Shown: positions 1 to 8,118 of the stretch, piece after piece | Position numbering within the stretch: the first letter of the stretch is position 1 | Layout of the letters: every line of letters starts with the position of its first letter | NCBI RefSeq assembly: GCF_000282455.1 | Contig: NZ_AKJG01000062.1 | Location: 1 to 43,749, forward strand | DNA: 43,749 bases | Reading direction: 5' to 3' | DNA from: Pseudomonas sp. GM74 | GTDB taxonomy: Bacteria; Pseudomonadota; Gammaproteobacteria; Pseudomonadales; Pseudomonadaceae | The notes under the pieces: generated by a model | The model's database searches: none | What the model was told of the DNA's origin: nothing | Seen by the model: the letters and a program-made list of their open reading frames with translations, nothing else | Made by a program: the position numbers and the translations under genes

Positions 1-38
1 CAGCCGAACGCAGCCTCGCAGGCTCGGCAGCTGCTACA
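1..38. repeat. REP-like repeat copy at the left edge
   Basis: Bases 4-38 are identical to the right arm of the inverted repeat at 36341-36375 (35 bases, ending GGCAGCTGCTACA). Any partner arm would lie left of the window. It sits just beyond the rmf terminator, a usual place for Pseudomonas REP elements. Confidence 0.75.
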
Positions 39-66
39 CCGGATCATCAGGGTTTTTTGCAGGCAT

Positions 67-92
67 AAAAAAGGGCTCCTTCGAAGGAGCCC
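67..92 (-). terminator. Rho-independent terminator of rmf
   Basis: A perfect palindrome at 73-92 (arms GGGCTCCT and AGGAGCCC) is followed on the minus strand by a run of six T (67-72). It lies about 90 bases beyond the rmf stop codon. Confidence 0.85.
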
Positions 93-180
93 CTGGGCCG
101 GAGCCCGCCGTCCGGATGGGACGTGCGTGGTTAATTCAGTACAAAATCAGATTGTCGTGTCGGAGTGTTGTGCCCTGTAA

Positions 181-396
181 TTAGCCGACGGCGTGAAGTT
201 CGTTGAGTCTGTGGATTCCCGCAGTGCCGGTCATACCGTCCCAGTTGTCGCCGCGTCCTTCTCGCCAGCCGTTGATCCAGGCTTGACGTACCGACGGTAG
301 AGTAAATGGGCAAAGCTCACGGGATTTACCACCAACGCCATATTGGTATCCGCGCAAAAATGCTCTTTCCAACGGATCACGCTTAAGTCTTCTCAT
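181..396 (-). CDS. rmf: Ribosome modulation factor
   Basis: The 71-residue basic protein matches ribosome modulation factor, which dimerises 70S ribosomes into inactive 100S particles in stationary phase. It begins MRRLKRDPLERAF, close to the E. coli start MKRQKRDRLERA, and then has the family features RGYQYG, a Cys-Pro pair (LCPF) and the GWREG block. It is longer than the 55-residue E. coli protein because of a C-terminal tail, as is usual in pseudomonads. The ATG at 394-396 is preceded by GAGGG at a good distance. It is transcribed away from rlmKL. The upstream 5' region is highly structured (see 436-527) and suggests control at RNA level; growth-phase control is known for the family. Confidence 0.93.
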   Translation of the reverse strand: MRRLKRDPLERAFLRGYQYGVGGKSRELCPFTLPSVRQAWINGWREGRGDNWDGMTGTAGIHRLNELHAVG

Positions 397-435
397 AGGG
401 TGTTGCCCTCACTTGTTGACTGTATTTATCGCGTC

Positions 436-527
436 GACCTCTATTGAGGTCTGGCAGAAAAACTCTGCCGTTGGGGGCTCGTTGCCGGCGTGACGAGCCA
501 AGGTGTTGGCGTCATTGCGGCGCCAAC
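436..527 (-). promoter_or_regulatory. Structured rmf 5' leader with four hairpins
   Basis: Four consecutive perfect stems lie upstream of rmf: GACCTC/GAGGTC (436-451), GGCAGA/TCTGCC (453-469), GGCTCGT/ACGAGCC (476-499) and GTTGGCG/CGCCAAC (505-527). The loops are 4 to 10 bases. A conserved 'rmf RNA motif' has been described upstream of rmf in Pseudomonas, and this position fits it. I matched position and structure only, not a covariance model. I could not assign a promoter with confidence; transcription would have to start to the right of about 530. Confidence 0.6.
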
Positions 528-745
528 CTGTATTGAGTTCTAACCAATGCGTCACATCGAGGGAATGATCGTTTTGTCATAAGGACGTAACTGTTCATGT
601 GCTAAGGCCATAAGTAACAGAGCGTTTGTAGCGTATTTATTGGCCAAACCCCGGTATGATCGGCCCTGCGCTTGATGATGGGCTTAACCCTTTACTGAGA
701 ATGGCTCCCGTTGCCGGGAAGCACTATTCGACGAAGGGTCGACTT

Positions 746-790
746 ATGACATTTTGTTGCATCAACTTTTTTATCTGTCCTTGCATCTAA
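746..790 (+). CDS. Candidate Cys-rich leader peptide upstream of rlmKL
   Basis: A 14-codon ORF encodes MTFCCINFFICPCI and ends in TAA. It is preceded by GAAGGG (733-738) seven bases before the ATG, a better Shine-Dalgarno than that of rlmKL itself. Four of 14 residues are cysteine, and the rest are mostly hydrophobic. It lies 136 bases before rlmKL, and a hairpin (878-900) stands between the two. This resembles an upstream ORF whose translation could control the downstream gene. A chance ORF of this size is quite possible, and no expression is shown. Confidence 0.3.
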   Translation: MTFCCINFFICPCI

Positions 791-926
791 GCTCATTTAA
801 CCCGGGCAGCAGGGGTGGAACGGCACACCTTCGTGCCACGCGGGCGTTCTTCGAGAAAAGCGCCTGATTGAAAACCGGACCGGCAATGCGTTGCCCGGTC
901 ACTCAGCTAAAGGTTCTGGAATTCCC

Positions 927-3197
927 ATGTCCGATCGTTTCGAACTCTTCCTCACTTGCCCAAAAGGCCTTGAAGGCCTGCTCATCGAGGAAGCCGTCGG
1001 GCTTGGCCTTGAAGAAGCGCGGGAGCACACCTCTGCCGTACGCGGCATGGCCACCATGGAAACCGCCTATCGCCTGTGCCTGTGGTCGCGCCTGGCCAAC
1101 CGCGTGCTGCTGGTGCTCAAGCGTTTCCCGATGAAGGACGCCGAAGACCTGTATCACGGCGTGCTGGACATCGAGTGGCAAGACCACATGCTCAATGACG
1201 GCACCCTGGCCGTCGAATTCAGCGGTCATGGCTCGGGTATCGATAACACCCACTTCGGCGCGCTGAAGGTCAAGGACGCCATCGTCGACAAACTGCGCAC
1301 CCCGCAAGGCGACCGTCCGTCCATCGACAAGCTCAACCCGGACCTGCGCATTCACCTGCGCCTGGACCGTGGCGAAGCCATTCTGTCCCTCGACCTGTCG
1401 GGTCACAGCCTGCACCAGCGCGGCTATCGCCTGCAGCAAGGTGCGGCACCGCTGAAGGAAAACCTCGCGGCCGCGATCCTGATCCGTTCCGGTTGGCCAC
1501 GCATTGCGGCCGAAGGTGGCGCTCTGGCCGACCCGATGTGCGGTGTCGGCACATTCCTGGTGGAAGCGGCGATGATCGCCGCCGACATCGCGCCGAACCT
1601 GCGTCGCGAGCAGTGGGGCTTCACCGCCTGGCTCGGTCACGTCCCTGCGCTGTGGAAAAAACTGCACGAAGAAGCCTCCGAGCGCGCCGCTGCCGGTCTG
1701 GCCAAGACACCGTTGTGGATCCGCGGCTACGAAGCCGATCCACGGCTGATTCAACCCGGCCGCAACAACGTCGAGCGGGCCGGCCTGAGCGAGTGGATCA
1801 AGATCTACCAGGGCGAAGTCGCGACGTTCGAGCCGCGCCCGGACCAGAACCAGAAAGGCCTGGTCATCTGTAACCCTCCGTACGGCGAGCGTCTGGGCGA
1901 TGAGGCGAGCCTGCTCTACCTCTACCAGAACCTCGGCGAGCGCCTGCGTCAGGCCTGCCTGAACTGGGAAGCGGCTGTGTTCACCGGCGCGCCGGACCTG
2001 GGCAAGCGCATGGGCATCCGCAGCCACAAGCAGTATTCGTTCTGGAACGGCGCCTTGCCGTGCAAGCTGTTGCTGATCAAGGTGCTACCGGACCAGTTCG
2101 TCACTGGCGAGCGCCGTACTCCGGAACAGCGCCAGGTCGAGCGCGAGCAAGCCGCCTACGATCAGGCGCCGAACGAGCCGCAGGAACGCAAGTTCAACAA
2201 AAACGGCAACCCGATCAAACCGACGCCGGCACCGGCTCCGGTGATCGAGCAGCCACGCCTGAGCGAAGGCGGGCAGATGTTCGCCAACCGCCTGCAAAAG
2301 AACCTCAAGGCCCTGGGCAAGTGGGTCAAGCGTGAAGGCATCGACTGCTACCGCGTGTACGATGCCGACATGCCGGAATATTCCATGGCCATCGACCTGT
2401 ATCACGATTGGGTCCACGTCCAGGAATACGCCGCACCGAAATCCATCGATCCGGAAAAGGCCTCGGGCCGTATGTTCGATGCCCTGGCAGCCATCCCGCA
2501 GGCGTTGAACATCGACAAGAGCCGTGTGGTGGTCAAGCGCCGCGAGCGTCAGAGCGGGACCAAACAGTACGAGCGCCAGGCCGCGCAGGGCAAGTTCGTC
2601 GAGGTCAATGAAGGCGGCGTGAAGCTGCTGGTGAATCTCACCGACTACCTCGACACCGGTCTGTTCCTCGACCACCGGGCGATGCGCATGCGTATCCAGA
2701 AAGAGGCGGCCGGCAAACGCTTCCTCAATCTGTTCTGCTACACCGCGACGGCCAGTGTGCATGCGGCCAAGGGCGGCGCGCGCAGCACCACCAGTGTCGA
2801 CCTGTCGAAAACCTATCTGGACTGGGCGCGTCGCAACCTGTCGCTGAACGGTTTTTCCGACAAGAACCGCCTGGAGCAGGGTGATGTGATGGCGTGGCTC
2901 GAAGCCAGTCGTGACGAGTACGACCTGATCTTCATCGACCCGCCGACGTTCTCCAACTCCAAGCGCATGGAAGGTGTCTTCGATGTGCAGCGCGACCAGG
3001 TGCAACTGATCGACCTGGCCATGGCGCGACTGGCATCCGGCGGCGTGTTGTACTTCTCCAACAACTTCCGCAAGTTCGAACTGGAAGCCAATCTCGGCGA
3101 GCGTTATGCGGTCGAGGAGATCACTGCCCAGACCATCGATCCGGATTTTTCCCGCAACGCCAAGATCCATCGCGCCTGGAAAATCACGGCACGTTGA
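927..3197 (+). CDS. rlmL: Bifunctional 23S rRNA methyltransferase RlmKL
   Basis: This 756-residue fusion methylates 23S rRNA twice: the N-terminal RlmL half makes m2G2445 and the C-terminal RlmK half makes m7G2069 (E. coli numbering). A THUMP RNA-binding region fills roughly residues 45-160. The RlmL catalytic motif NPPY is at residues 316-319 and the RlmK motif DPPTFSNS begins at residue 671; each follows its own SAM-binding Rossmann fold. A linker of about 100 residues (about 400-460 rich in Pro, Glu, Lys) joins the halves. The start is set at ATG 927 (MSDRFELF), not the in-frame start at 891, because 927 begins the conserved N-terminus. Ribosome-binding signals (AAAGG at 909-913, GGA at 918-920) are weak. 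It is divergent from rmf, another ribosome gene. Confidence 0.93.
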   Translation: MSDRFELFLTCPKGLEGLLIEEAVGLGLEEAREHTSAVRGMATMETAYRLCLWSRLANRVLLVLKRFPMKDAEDLYHGVLDIEWQDHMLNDGTLAVEFSGHGSGIDNTHFGALKVKDAIVDKLRTPQGDRPSIDKLNPDLRIHLRLDRGEAILSLDLSGHSLHQRGYRLQQGAAPLKENLAAAILIRSGWPRIAAEGGALADPMCGVGTFLVEAAMIAADIAPNLRREQWGFTAWLGHVPALWKKLHEEASERAAAGLAKTPLWIRGYEADPRLIQPGRNNVERAGLSEWIKIYQGEVATFEPRPDQNQKGLVICNPPYGERLGDEASLLYLYQNLGERLRQACLNWEAAVFTGAPDLGKRMGIRSHKQYSFWNGALPCKLLLIKVLPDQFVTGERRTPEQRQVEREQAAYDQAPNEPQERKFNKNGNPIKPTPAPAPVIEQPRLSEGGQMFANRLQKNLKALGKWVKREGIDCYRVYDADMPEYSMAIDLYHDWVHVQEYAAPKSIDPEKASGRMFDALAAIPQALNIDKSRVVVKRRERQSGTKQYERQAAQGKFVEVNEGGVKLLVNLTDYLDTGLFLDHRAMRMRIQKEAAGKRFLNLFCYTATASVHAAKGGARSTTSVDLSKTYLDWARRNLSLNGFSDKNRLEQGDVMAWLEASRDEYDLIFIDPPTFSNSKRMEGVFDVQRDQVQLIDLAMARLASGGVLYFSNNFRKFELEANLGERYAVEEITAQTIDPDFSRNAKIHRAWKITAR

Positions 3198-3209
3198 TGA
3201 TTGCCTCTT

Positions 3210-3317
3210 TGTAGGAGCGAGCCTGCTCGCGATGGTCGATAACGCGGATATCCTGGATGTACGCGGCGCTTTCGAATCCATCGTCGGAACGCCGCCCGGA
3301 GCAGGCTCGCTCCTACA
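3210..3317. repeat. REP pair in inverted orientation (REPIN-like)
   Basis: TGTAGGAGCGAGCCTGCTCG at the left is mirrored by GAGCAGGCTCGCTCCTACA at the right, with about 60 bases between. It lies between rlmKL and the next gene, both rightward. Confidence 0.85.
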
Positions 3318-3402
3318 GTGCTGGTCAAATTAGTGGCTAATAGCTATAACTCAACTCAGGGCCAAAGGGCTTTCCCGCACCTGGCGTTTTGAGTTGCGTT
3401 TT

Positions 3403-5799
3403 ATGTCGTTGCACGCCATGCGCCCAAAGATTCTGGGGTTTATCAGCGAAGATGCCTCGGCCTGGCTGGTCGCACTGCTGGTATTGCTGATCGGCGGGGT
3501 GCTCACCGGATTGCTGGCGTGGTCGACGCTGAATCTGTTCCACCATCAATTGCGGCAACGTTTCCAACTGCTGGCCAGTGAACGTTACAGCCGTATCGAA
3601 GAGCGTTTCGAAGATCAGGAGCAGCGCCTCGATGGCCTGCGCCGGTTTTTCGCCAATTCCGATTCGGTTTCCCGAGCGGAATTCGATGGTTACACCCGGC
3701 CTTTGCTGTTGCGAACCCAGGCGTATTCCTACGCCCAGCGGGTCACCCATGACGAGCGAGTGGCGTTCGAGCGTCGGGTGCGAGACGAGGGCTTGAGCAA
3801 TTTCACCCTGAGAGAGCTCAACGCCGACGGCCAATTACAACTGGCGGGCGAGCGAGATGAGTACGTGGCGGTGCTGTATAGCCAGACGCTAAGCAGACTC
3901 GGTGCTCCCCTCGGTTACGACTTGCTGGCTCAGCCCCTGCGGCGTGCCACGCTCGATCGGGCCGATCAGCGTGGCGGCATGGCGGTGTCGCAACCGATGC
4001 ATCTGGTGAGTATCGAGCCGGCTTATGCCCGTGGTGTGCTGCTGGTCGCACCGGTTCAGCGCAACAGTCAGGACCACAAAGCCGCGAAGCCCTACGGTTA
4101 TGTCATGGCCGTGATCAGCATGCGCCAGTTGCTGGCGGACGGACTGCCGGACGCCAGCCATGACTATCTCTCGGTGCGCATCCTCGATTTGTCGATCGAT
4201 GAGCAGCACGAGGTGCTGTTCGAGTCACCTAACCCGCCGGCTATCGGCGAGCTGTCCGCCACGCGCCTGTTGCGCATGGCCGACCATGACTATCAAGTCG
4301 ATATCCAGCCCAGCGACGCGTTCGTGAAGGCCAACCATTCCTCTGTGACCAGTGTGGTGGTGTTGGGTGGATTGCTCAGCGTGATGCTCAGTGCCTTGCT
4401 GTATGTGTTGGTCAGTCAACGTCGGCGGGCGTTGAAACTGGTCGAGCAACGCACCCGGGAACTGCGCGATCGAGAGCAGGAGTTGCGCGGCACCCATGGC
4501 CAGTTGCGTGGCGTGCTGAATGCCGCCACCCAGGTCGCGATCATCGCCACCGACCTGCGCGGCGTCATCAGCACCTTCAATGCCGGTGCCGAGCAGATGC
4601 TTGGCTATTCCAGCACCGAGGTGGTGGGGCACATGACCCTGGAGAGTCTGCACCTGCCCCGGGAACTGGTCGCTCGCTCGGCAGAGTTGAGCGCGCGCTA
4701 TGGCAAACCGGTGCCGACCTGCCAGGCGATGCTGGTCGAAGGTGACGCGGAGGGCGACCACGAGGCGCGGGAGTGGACGCTGGTGCGCGGCGATGGCAGC
4801 CATTTGATGGTCAACATGCTCGCCACGCCGGTGCTGGACGAGCAAGGCCTGTGGGTCGGGCACCTGGCGGTTTGCATCGACATCACCGAACGCAAGCGGG
4901 TCCACGAGGCACTCGCGGCGCGGGACCTGCTGTTGAAGAAACTCAGCGCCCACGTGCCTGGTGGTATCTATCAGTTCAAGATGGAATTCGACGGACGCTT
5001 CAGCGTGATCTATGCCAGCGACGGCATTCGCGAGATCTACGAGCTCGAACCCGACGTGTTGCTGCTCAATGCCGAAGCGATCTTCACCCGGATTCACCCC
5101 CAGGACACCACCCGTGTCCGCGCCTCGATCCGGGCCTCGGCCGACACCCTCAGCCCCTGGCGCGAGGAATACCGCGTGCAACTGCCACAGCGGGGTCTGC
5201 GTTGGGTGCGTGGCGAGGCCACGCCGGAGGAACTGCCCGGTGGCGGTGTGCTGTGGCACGGCTACATCTCGGACATTTCCGATATGAAGCGGGTGGAAGA
5301 AGAGTTGCGCGCGCTGTCGGTCACCGACTCCTTGACCGGTATCCACAACCGGCGTTATTTCCAGGAACGCCTGACCATCGAAATGGCCCGGGTGGAGCGC
5401 GGTGGCGGGAATTTGTCGGTAATCATGCTCGATATCGATCATTTCAAGCGCATCAATGACCTGCATGGTCATGCCATCGGTGATCGGGTGTTGCAGGCCG
5501 TGTGCCAACGGATCGGCCACCGGCTGCGCCGCACCGATGTGTTCTGCCGCTTGGGCGGAGAGGAGTTCATGGTGCTGTGCCCGGATATCAACGGCGAACA
5601 TGCCTATATGTTGGCCCAGCAGTTGTGGCAAGGCCTGCGCAGCTCACCCATTGAAGGAGTCGGTACGGTCACCGCCAGTTTCGGGATTGCCAGTTGGCGG
5701 GTCGGGGAGGGCGCCGATGCCTTGCTGTTGCGCGCGGATTCAGGGGTTTATGCAGCGAAGCAGGCAGGAAGGGATCGGGTAGAAGGGGAGATGAATTAG
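3403..5799 (+). CDS. Membrane diguanylate cyclase (CHASE-PAS-PAS-GGDEF)
   Basis: This 798-residue sensor should make cyclic di-GMP from GTP. Membrane segments at about 20-40 and 313-337 flank a periplasmic CHASE-type domain. Two PAS/PAC units follow (about 370-480 and 510-630; the first begins near VLNAATQVAIIATD), then a GGDEF domain to the end. The catalytic signature GGEEF is at 718-722 and the product-inhibition site RRTD (RxxD) is at 709-712, so the enzyme looks both active and feedback-inhibited. No EAL domain is present. I chose ATG 3403 over the upstream TTG at 3394; ATG 3418 (MRPKILGF) is also possible, as none has a strong Shine-Dalgarno. The CHASE ligand cannot be told from sequence. 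It stands alone between two REP pairs. Confidence 0.88.
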   Translation: MSLHAMRPKILGFISEDASAWLVALLVLLIGGVLTGLLAWSTLNLFHHQLRQRFQLLASERYSRIEERFEDQEQRLDGLRRFFANSDSVSRAEFDGYTRPLLLRTQAYSYAQRVTHDERVAFERRVRDEGLSNFTLRELNADGQLQLAGERDEYVAVLYSQTLSRLGAPLGYDLLAQPLRRATLDRADQRGGMAVSQPMHLVSIEPAYARGVLLVAPVQRNSQDHKAAKPYGYVMAVISMRQLLADGLPDASHDYLSVRILDLSIDEQHEVLFESPNPPAIGELSATRLLRMADHDYQVDIQPSDAFVKANHSSVTSVVVLGGLLSVMLSALLYVLVSQRRRALKLVEQRTRELRDREQELRGTHGQLRGVLNAATQVAIIATDLRGVISTFNAGAEQMLGYSSTEVVGHMTLESLHLPRELVARSAELSARYGKPVPTCQAMLVEGDAEGDHEAREWTLVRGDGSHLMVNMLATPVLDEQGLWVGHLAVCIDITERKRVHEALAARDLLLKKLSAHVPGGIYQFKMEFDGRFSVIYASDGIREIYELEPDVLLLNAEAIFTRIHPQDTTRVRASIRASADTLSPWREEYRVQLPQRGLRWVRGEATPEELPGGGVLWHGYISDISDMKRVEEELRALSVTDSLTGIHNRRYFQERLTIEMARVERGGGNLSVIMLDIDHFKRINDLHGHAIGDRVLQAVCQRIGHRLRRTDVFCRLGGEEFMVLCPDINGEHAYMLAQQLWQGLRSSPIEGVGTVTASFGIASWRVGEGADALLLRADSGVYAAKQAGRDRVEGEMN

Positions 5800-5817
5800 C
5801 CGGGCTGTCCACTGACC

Positions 5818-5912
5818 CCTGTGGGAGCGAGCTTGCTCGCGATAGCGATTTTACATTCAACATTGATGCTGACTGTCATTCCGCAATCGCGAGCAAGCTC
5901 GCTCCCACAGGG
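5818..5912. repeat. REP pair in inverted orientation
   Basis: CCTGTGGGAGCGAGCTTGCT and its mirror image AGCAAGCTCGCTCCCACAGG flank about 45 bases. The pair lies between the convergent diguanylate cyclase and dacB genes and may act as a transcript 3' structure. Confidence 0.9.
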
Positions 5913-5938
5913 GATTTACTGTGTTCTTTAGAGCCGGG

Positions 5939-7399
5939 TTACAACACCGAAGCCGTCTGCGGCACTTTCGGTTGGCGGTACAGGTCCAGCAGCACCTGAT
6001 CGAGCACCGACGAGGCGCCGAACGGGGCCTTGTCATTGAGGATCGCCACCACCGCCCAGGTGTTGCCGTTGACGTCGCGACTGAAACCGGCAATCGCCCG
6101 CACGGTGTTCAGGGTGCCGGTCTTGACGTGGGCTTCGCCGCGCATGGCAGTGGTCTTCAGGCGTTTTCGCATGGTGCCGTCGGTGCCGGCAATGGGCATC
6201 GAACTGATGTACTCGGCGGAATACGGGCTGTGCCAGGCCGCTTCGAGCATCGAGGCCATTTCCCGGGCGCTGACACGCTCGGAGCGCGACAGGCCGGAGC
6301 CGTTCTCCATCACCAGGTGCGGCGCGGTGATGCCCTTTTTCGCCAGCCACTGACGCACCACACGCTGGGCAGCCTTGGCGTCGTCACCATCGGCATCGGT
6401 ACGGAAGCGTTGGCCAAGGCTCAGGAACAACTGCTGGGCCATGGTGTTGTTACTGTACTTGTTGATGTCGCGGATGATTTCCGCCAGGTCCGGCGAGAAT
6501 GCCCGGGCCAGGACCTTGGCGTCTTTCGGTGTAGGCGCCAGCACATCCCTGCCCTGAATGCTGCCACCCAGTTCCTTCCAGATCGCGCGGACGGCACCGG
6601 CGGTGTAGGTCGCGTGGTCGAGCAGCGACAGGTAAGTCTGCGAGCTGCAGCCCTCACCCAGTTGTCCGCCGACCGTTACGGTCACGCTGCCGTCGGCCTG
6701 TGCCACCGGGTTGTAGCGCACGCCACCGGTGCATTGCCTGGAATTGAGAGCCTTGACCTGGTTGTCGATGCGAATGCTCGCGATCGGCGGTTCCACCGAG
6801 ACCAGCACCTTGCCCGAGTCATTGCGCGCAACGAAGCGCAGCGCCTTGAGGTTGACCAGCAGCGAGTCGGGTTTGACCAGGAAAGGTTTGTTGTCGTCGT
6901 TGCCGTCGTCATTGAACTCCGGCAGTTGCGGTTGCACGAAGAAGGTTTTGTCCAGCACCAGGTCGCCGGTGACCTGGGTCACGCCGTTGGCACGCAGGTC
7001 GCGCATCAGCAGCCAGAGTTTTTCCATGTTCAGCTTCGGATCGCCGCCACCCTTGAGGTAGAGGTTGCCGTTGAGAATGCCGCCACTCAAGGTGCCGTCG
7101 GTGTAGAACTCGGTTTTCCACTGGTGGTTCGGGCCGAGCATTTCCAGGGCCGCGTAGGTGGTGACCAGTTTCATGGTCGACGCCGGGTTGACCGATACGT
7201 CGGCATTGAACACCGTCGGGGTGCCGGGGCCGGTGAGCGGGATCATCACCAGCGACAGGGCATTGTCCTGCAACTTGCTGGCTTTCAGGGCTTTTTCAAC
7301 GTTGGGCGACAACGCGGTATTGATTGGAGCGGCGCAAACGGGAAGGACCAGGGGGAGAAGAAAACCGGCCAACAGCAATGGACGCAAAGATTTGATCAT
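5939..7399 (-). CDS. dacB: D-alanyl-D-alanine carboxypeptidase/endopeptidase (PBP4)
   Basis: This 486-residue periplasmic penicillin-binding protein trims and cleaves peptidoglycan cross-links (peptidase S13 family). A signal peptide is clear (about 1-24, MIKSLRPLLLAGF...VCAA). The active-site triad motifs are all present: STMK at 74-77 (SxxK with Ser74), SNN within KYSNNTMAQQ (SxN), and KTG within AHVKTGTLN. The domain between the first two motifs is the large insertion typical of PBP4. The start is ATG 7399, because upstream in-frame starts would bury the signal peptide. It is divergent from yggL. Confidence 0.93.
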   Translation of the reverse strand: MIKSLRPLLLAGFLLPLVLPVCAAPINTALSPNVEKALKASKLQDNALSLVMIPLTGPGTPTVFNADVSVNPASTMKLVTTYAALEMLGPNHQWKTEFYTDGTLSGGILNGNLYLKGGGDPKLNMEKLWLLMRDLRANGVTQVTGDLVLDKTFFVQPQLPEFNDDGNDDNKPFLVKPDSLLVNLKALRFVARNDSGKVLVSVEPPIASIRIDNQVKALNSRQCTGGVRYNPVAQADGSVTVTVGGQLGEGCSSQTYLSLLDHATYTAGAVRAIWKELGGSIQGRDVLAPTPKDAKVLARAFSPDLAEIIRDINKYSNNTMAQQLFLSLGQRFRTDADGDDAKAAQRVVRQWLAKKGITAPHLVMENGSGLSRSERVSAREMASMLEAAWHSPYSAEYISSMPIAGTDGTMRKRLKTTAMRGEAHVKTGTLNTVRAIAGFSRDVNGNTWAVVAILNDKAPFGASSVLDQVLLDLYRQPKVPQTASVL

Positions 7400-7633
7400 C
7401 TGAAATAAAACCCTACAGCCGAGGGGAAATAAGGTGAGGGCATGGAGATAAATTCCCTCAATGGTCATGAAAGTGTCGGCATTATGCCCCAAGGTGTCAC
7501 CACTTGGGCCGTGCGTGGGCATTCTGATCGGCTATTTTTTTACCGATGGCAGGCGTGGTGGCCCAGAGAGACAGGCAATCGGCCGCTTAAACTGCTAAAG
7601 TGCCGCCCGTTATTACTTAAGAGGATTGTTCCA
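7400..7633. promoter_or_regulatory. Divergent dacB/yggL promoter region
   Basis: A candidate yggL promoter is TTAAAC, 18 bases, TATTAC (ending about 7616), with AGAGGA as ribosome-binding site just beyond. An imperfect dyad CCAAG-N9-CTTGG (7489-7507) includes the palindrome GGTGTCACC. No dacB promoter stands out. Confidence 0.4.
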
Positions 7634-7978
7634 ATGGCGACTAACCGTTCCCAGCGTCTGCGCAAAAAACTGTGCGTCGATGAATTTCAAGAGCTGGGTT
7701 TCGAACTGAACCTGGATTTCAAAGAAGATTTGGCTGATGAAGCCATTGATGCTTTCCTCGACGCGTTCCTCAAAGAAGCCATGGAAGCCAACGGTCTGGG
7801 CTATGTTGGCGGCGACGACTACGGTCTGGTGTGCCTGCAGAAGCGTGGCTCGGTCAGCGCTGAACAGCGCGCTGCCGTTGAAGCCTGGCTCAAAGGCCGT
7901 ACCGAGCTGACCAGCGTTGAAGTCAGCCCGCTGCTGGACGTCTGGTACCCGGAAAAGCCGATCAATCCGGTAGCTTGA
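7634..7978 (+). CDS. yggL: YggL family protein (DUF469)
   Basis: The 114-residue soluble protein matches the YggL family, reported as 50S-associated in E. coli, whose precise role is unsettled. It has a basic start (MATNRSQRLRKKLCVDEFQ), a conserved middle (GFELNLDF) and the C-terminal WYPEKP block. ATG 7634 follows AGAGGA at a proper distance; the longer in-frame ORF beginning at 7442 runs through the promoter and is not credible. A strong terminator follows at once, so this is a one-gene unit. Confidence 0.88.
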   Translation: MATNRSQRLRKKLCVDEFQELGFELNLDFKEDLADEAIDAFLDAFLKEAMEANGLGYVGGDDYGLVCLQKRGSVSAEQRAAVEAWLKGRTELTSVEVSPLLDVWYPEKPINPVA

Positions 7979-7985
7979 TGTTCTG

Positions 7986-8020
7986 AAAAAACGGCGACCC
8001 AAGGGTCGCCGTTTTTTTTT
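7986..8020 (+). terminator. Terminator of yggL
   Basis: The stem ACGGCGACCC/GGGTCGCCGT has a two-base loop, a run of nine T to the right and A residues to the left. It is a strong Rho-independent terminator. Confidence 0.92.
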
Positions 8021-8037
8021 GCGAAGATCAAAAGATC

Positions 8038-8112
8038 GCAGCCTCGTTTCACTCGACAGCTGCTACATGGATTGCATTGCCCTGTAGCAGCTGTCGAGTG
8101 AAACGAGGCTGC
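8038..8112. repeat. Perfect 30-bp inverted repeat (REP family 2)
   Basis: Left arm 8038-8067 and right arm 8083-8112 are perfect reverse complements of 30 bases around a 15-base centre; the right arm begins TGTAGCAGCTGTCGAG. The family differs from the GAGCGAGC type and shares AAGATCGCAGCCT with the element at 39811-39904. It lies between convergent yggL and benE. Confidence 0.9.
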
Positions 8113-8118
8113 GAGCTT

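Larger units (their letters stand above)
397..926. other. Divergent rmf/rlmKL intergenic region (530 bp)
   Basis: This gap holds the rmf leader hairpins (436-527), a candidate plus-strand -10 element TATGAT (655-660) without a convincing -35, a possible Cys-rich leader ORF (746-790), a short GTTG-CAT-CAAC hairpin with a T run inside that ORF, and a nine-pair bulged hairpin (878-900) directly before the rlmKL ribosome-binding region. No tRNA or longer gene is visible. Confidence 0.6.

Noticed and set aside
753..772. Rho-independent terminator before rlmKL
   Set aside because: The GTTG-CAT-CAAC stem has only four pairs, too weak in spite of the T run; it lies inside the candidate leader ORF.
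868..1134. 88-codon plus-strand frame over the rlmKL start
   Set aside because: It overlaps rlmKL out of frame, with no motif or ribosome-binding site.
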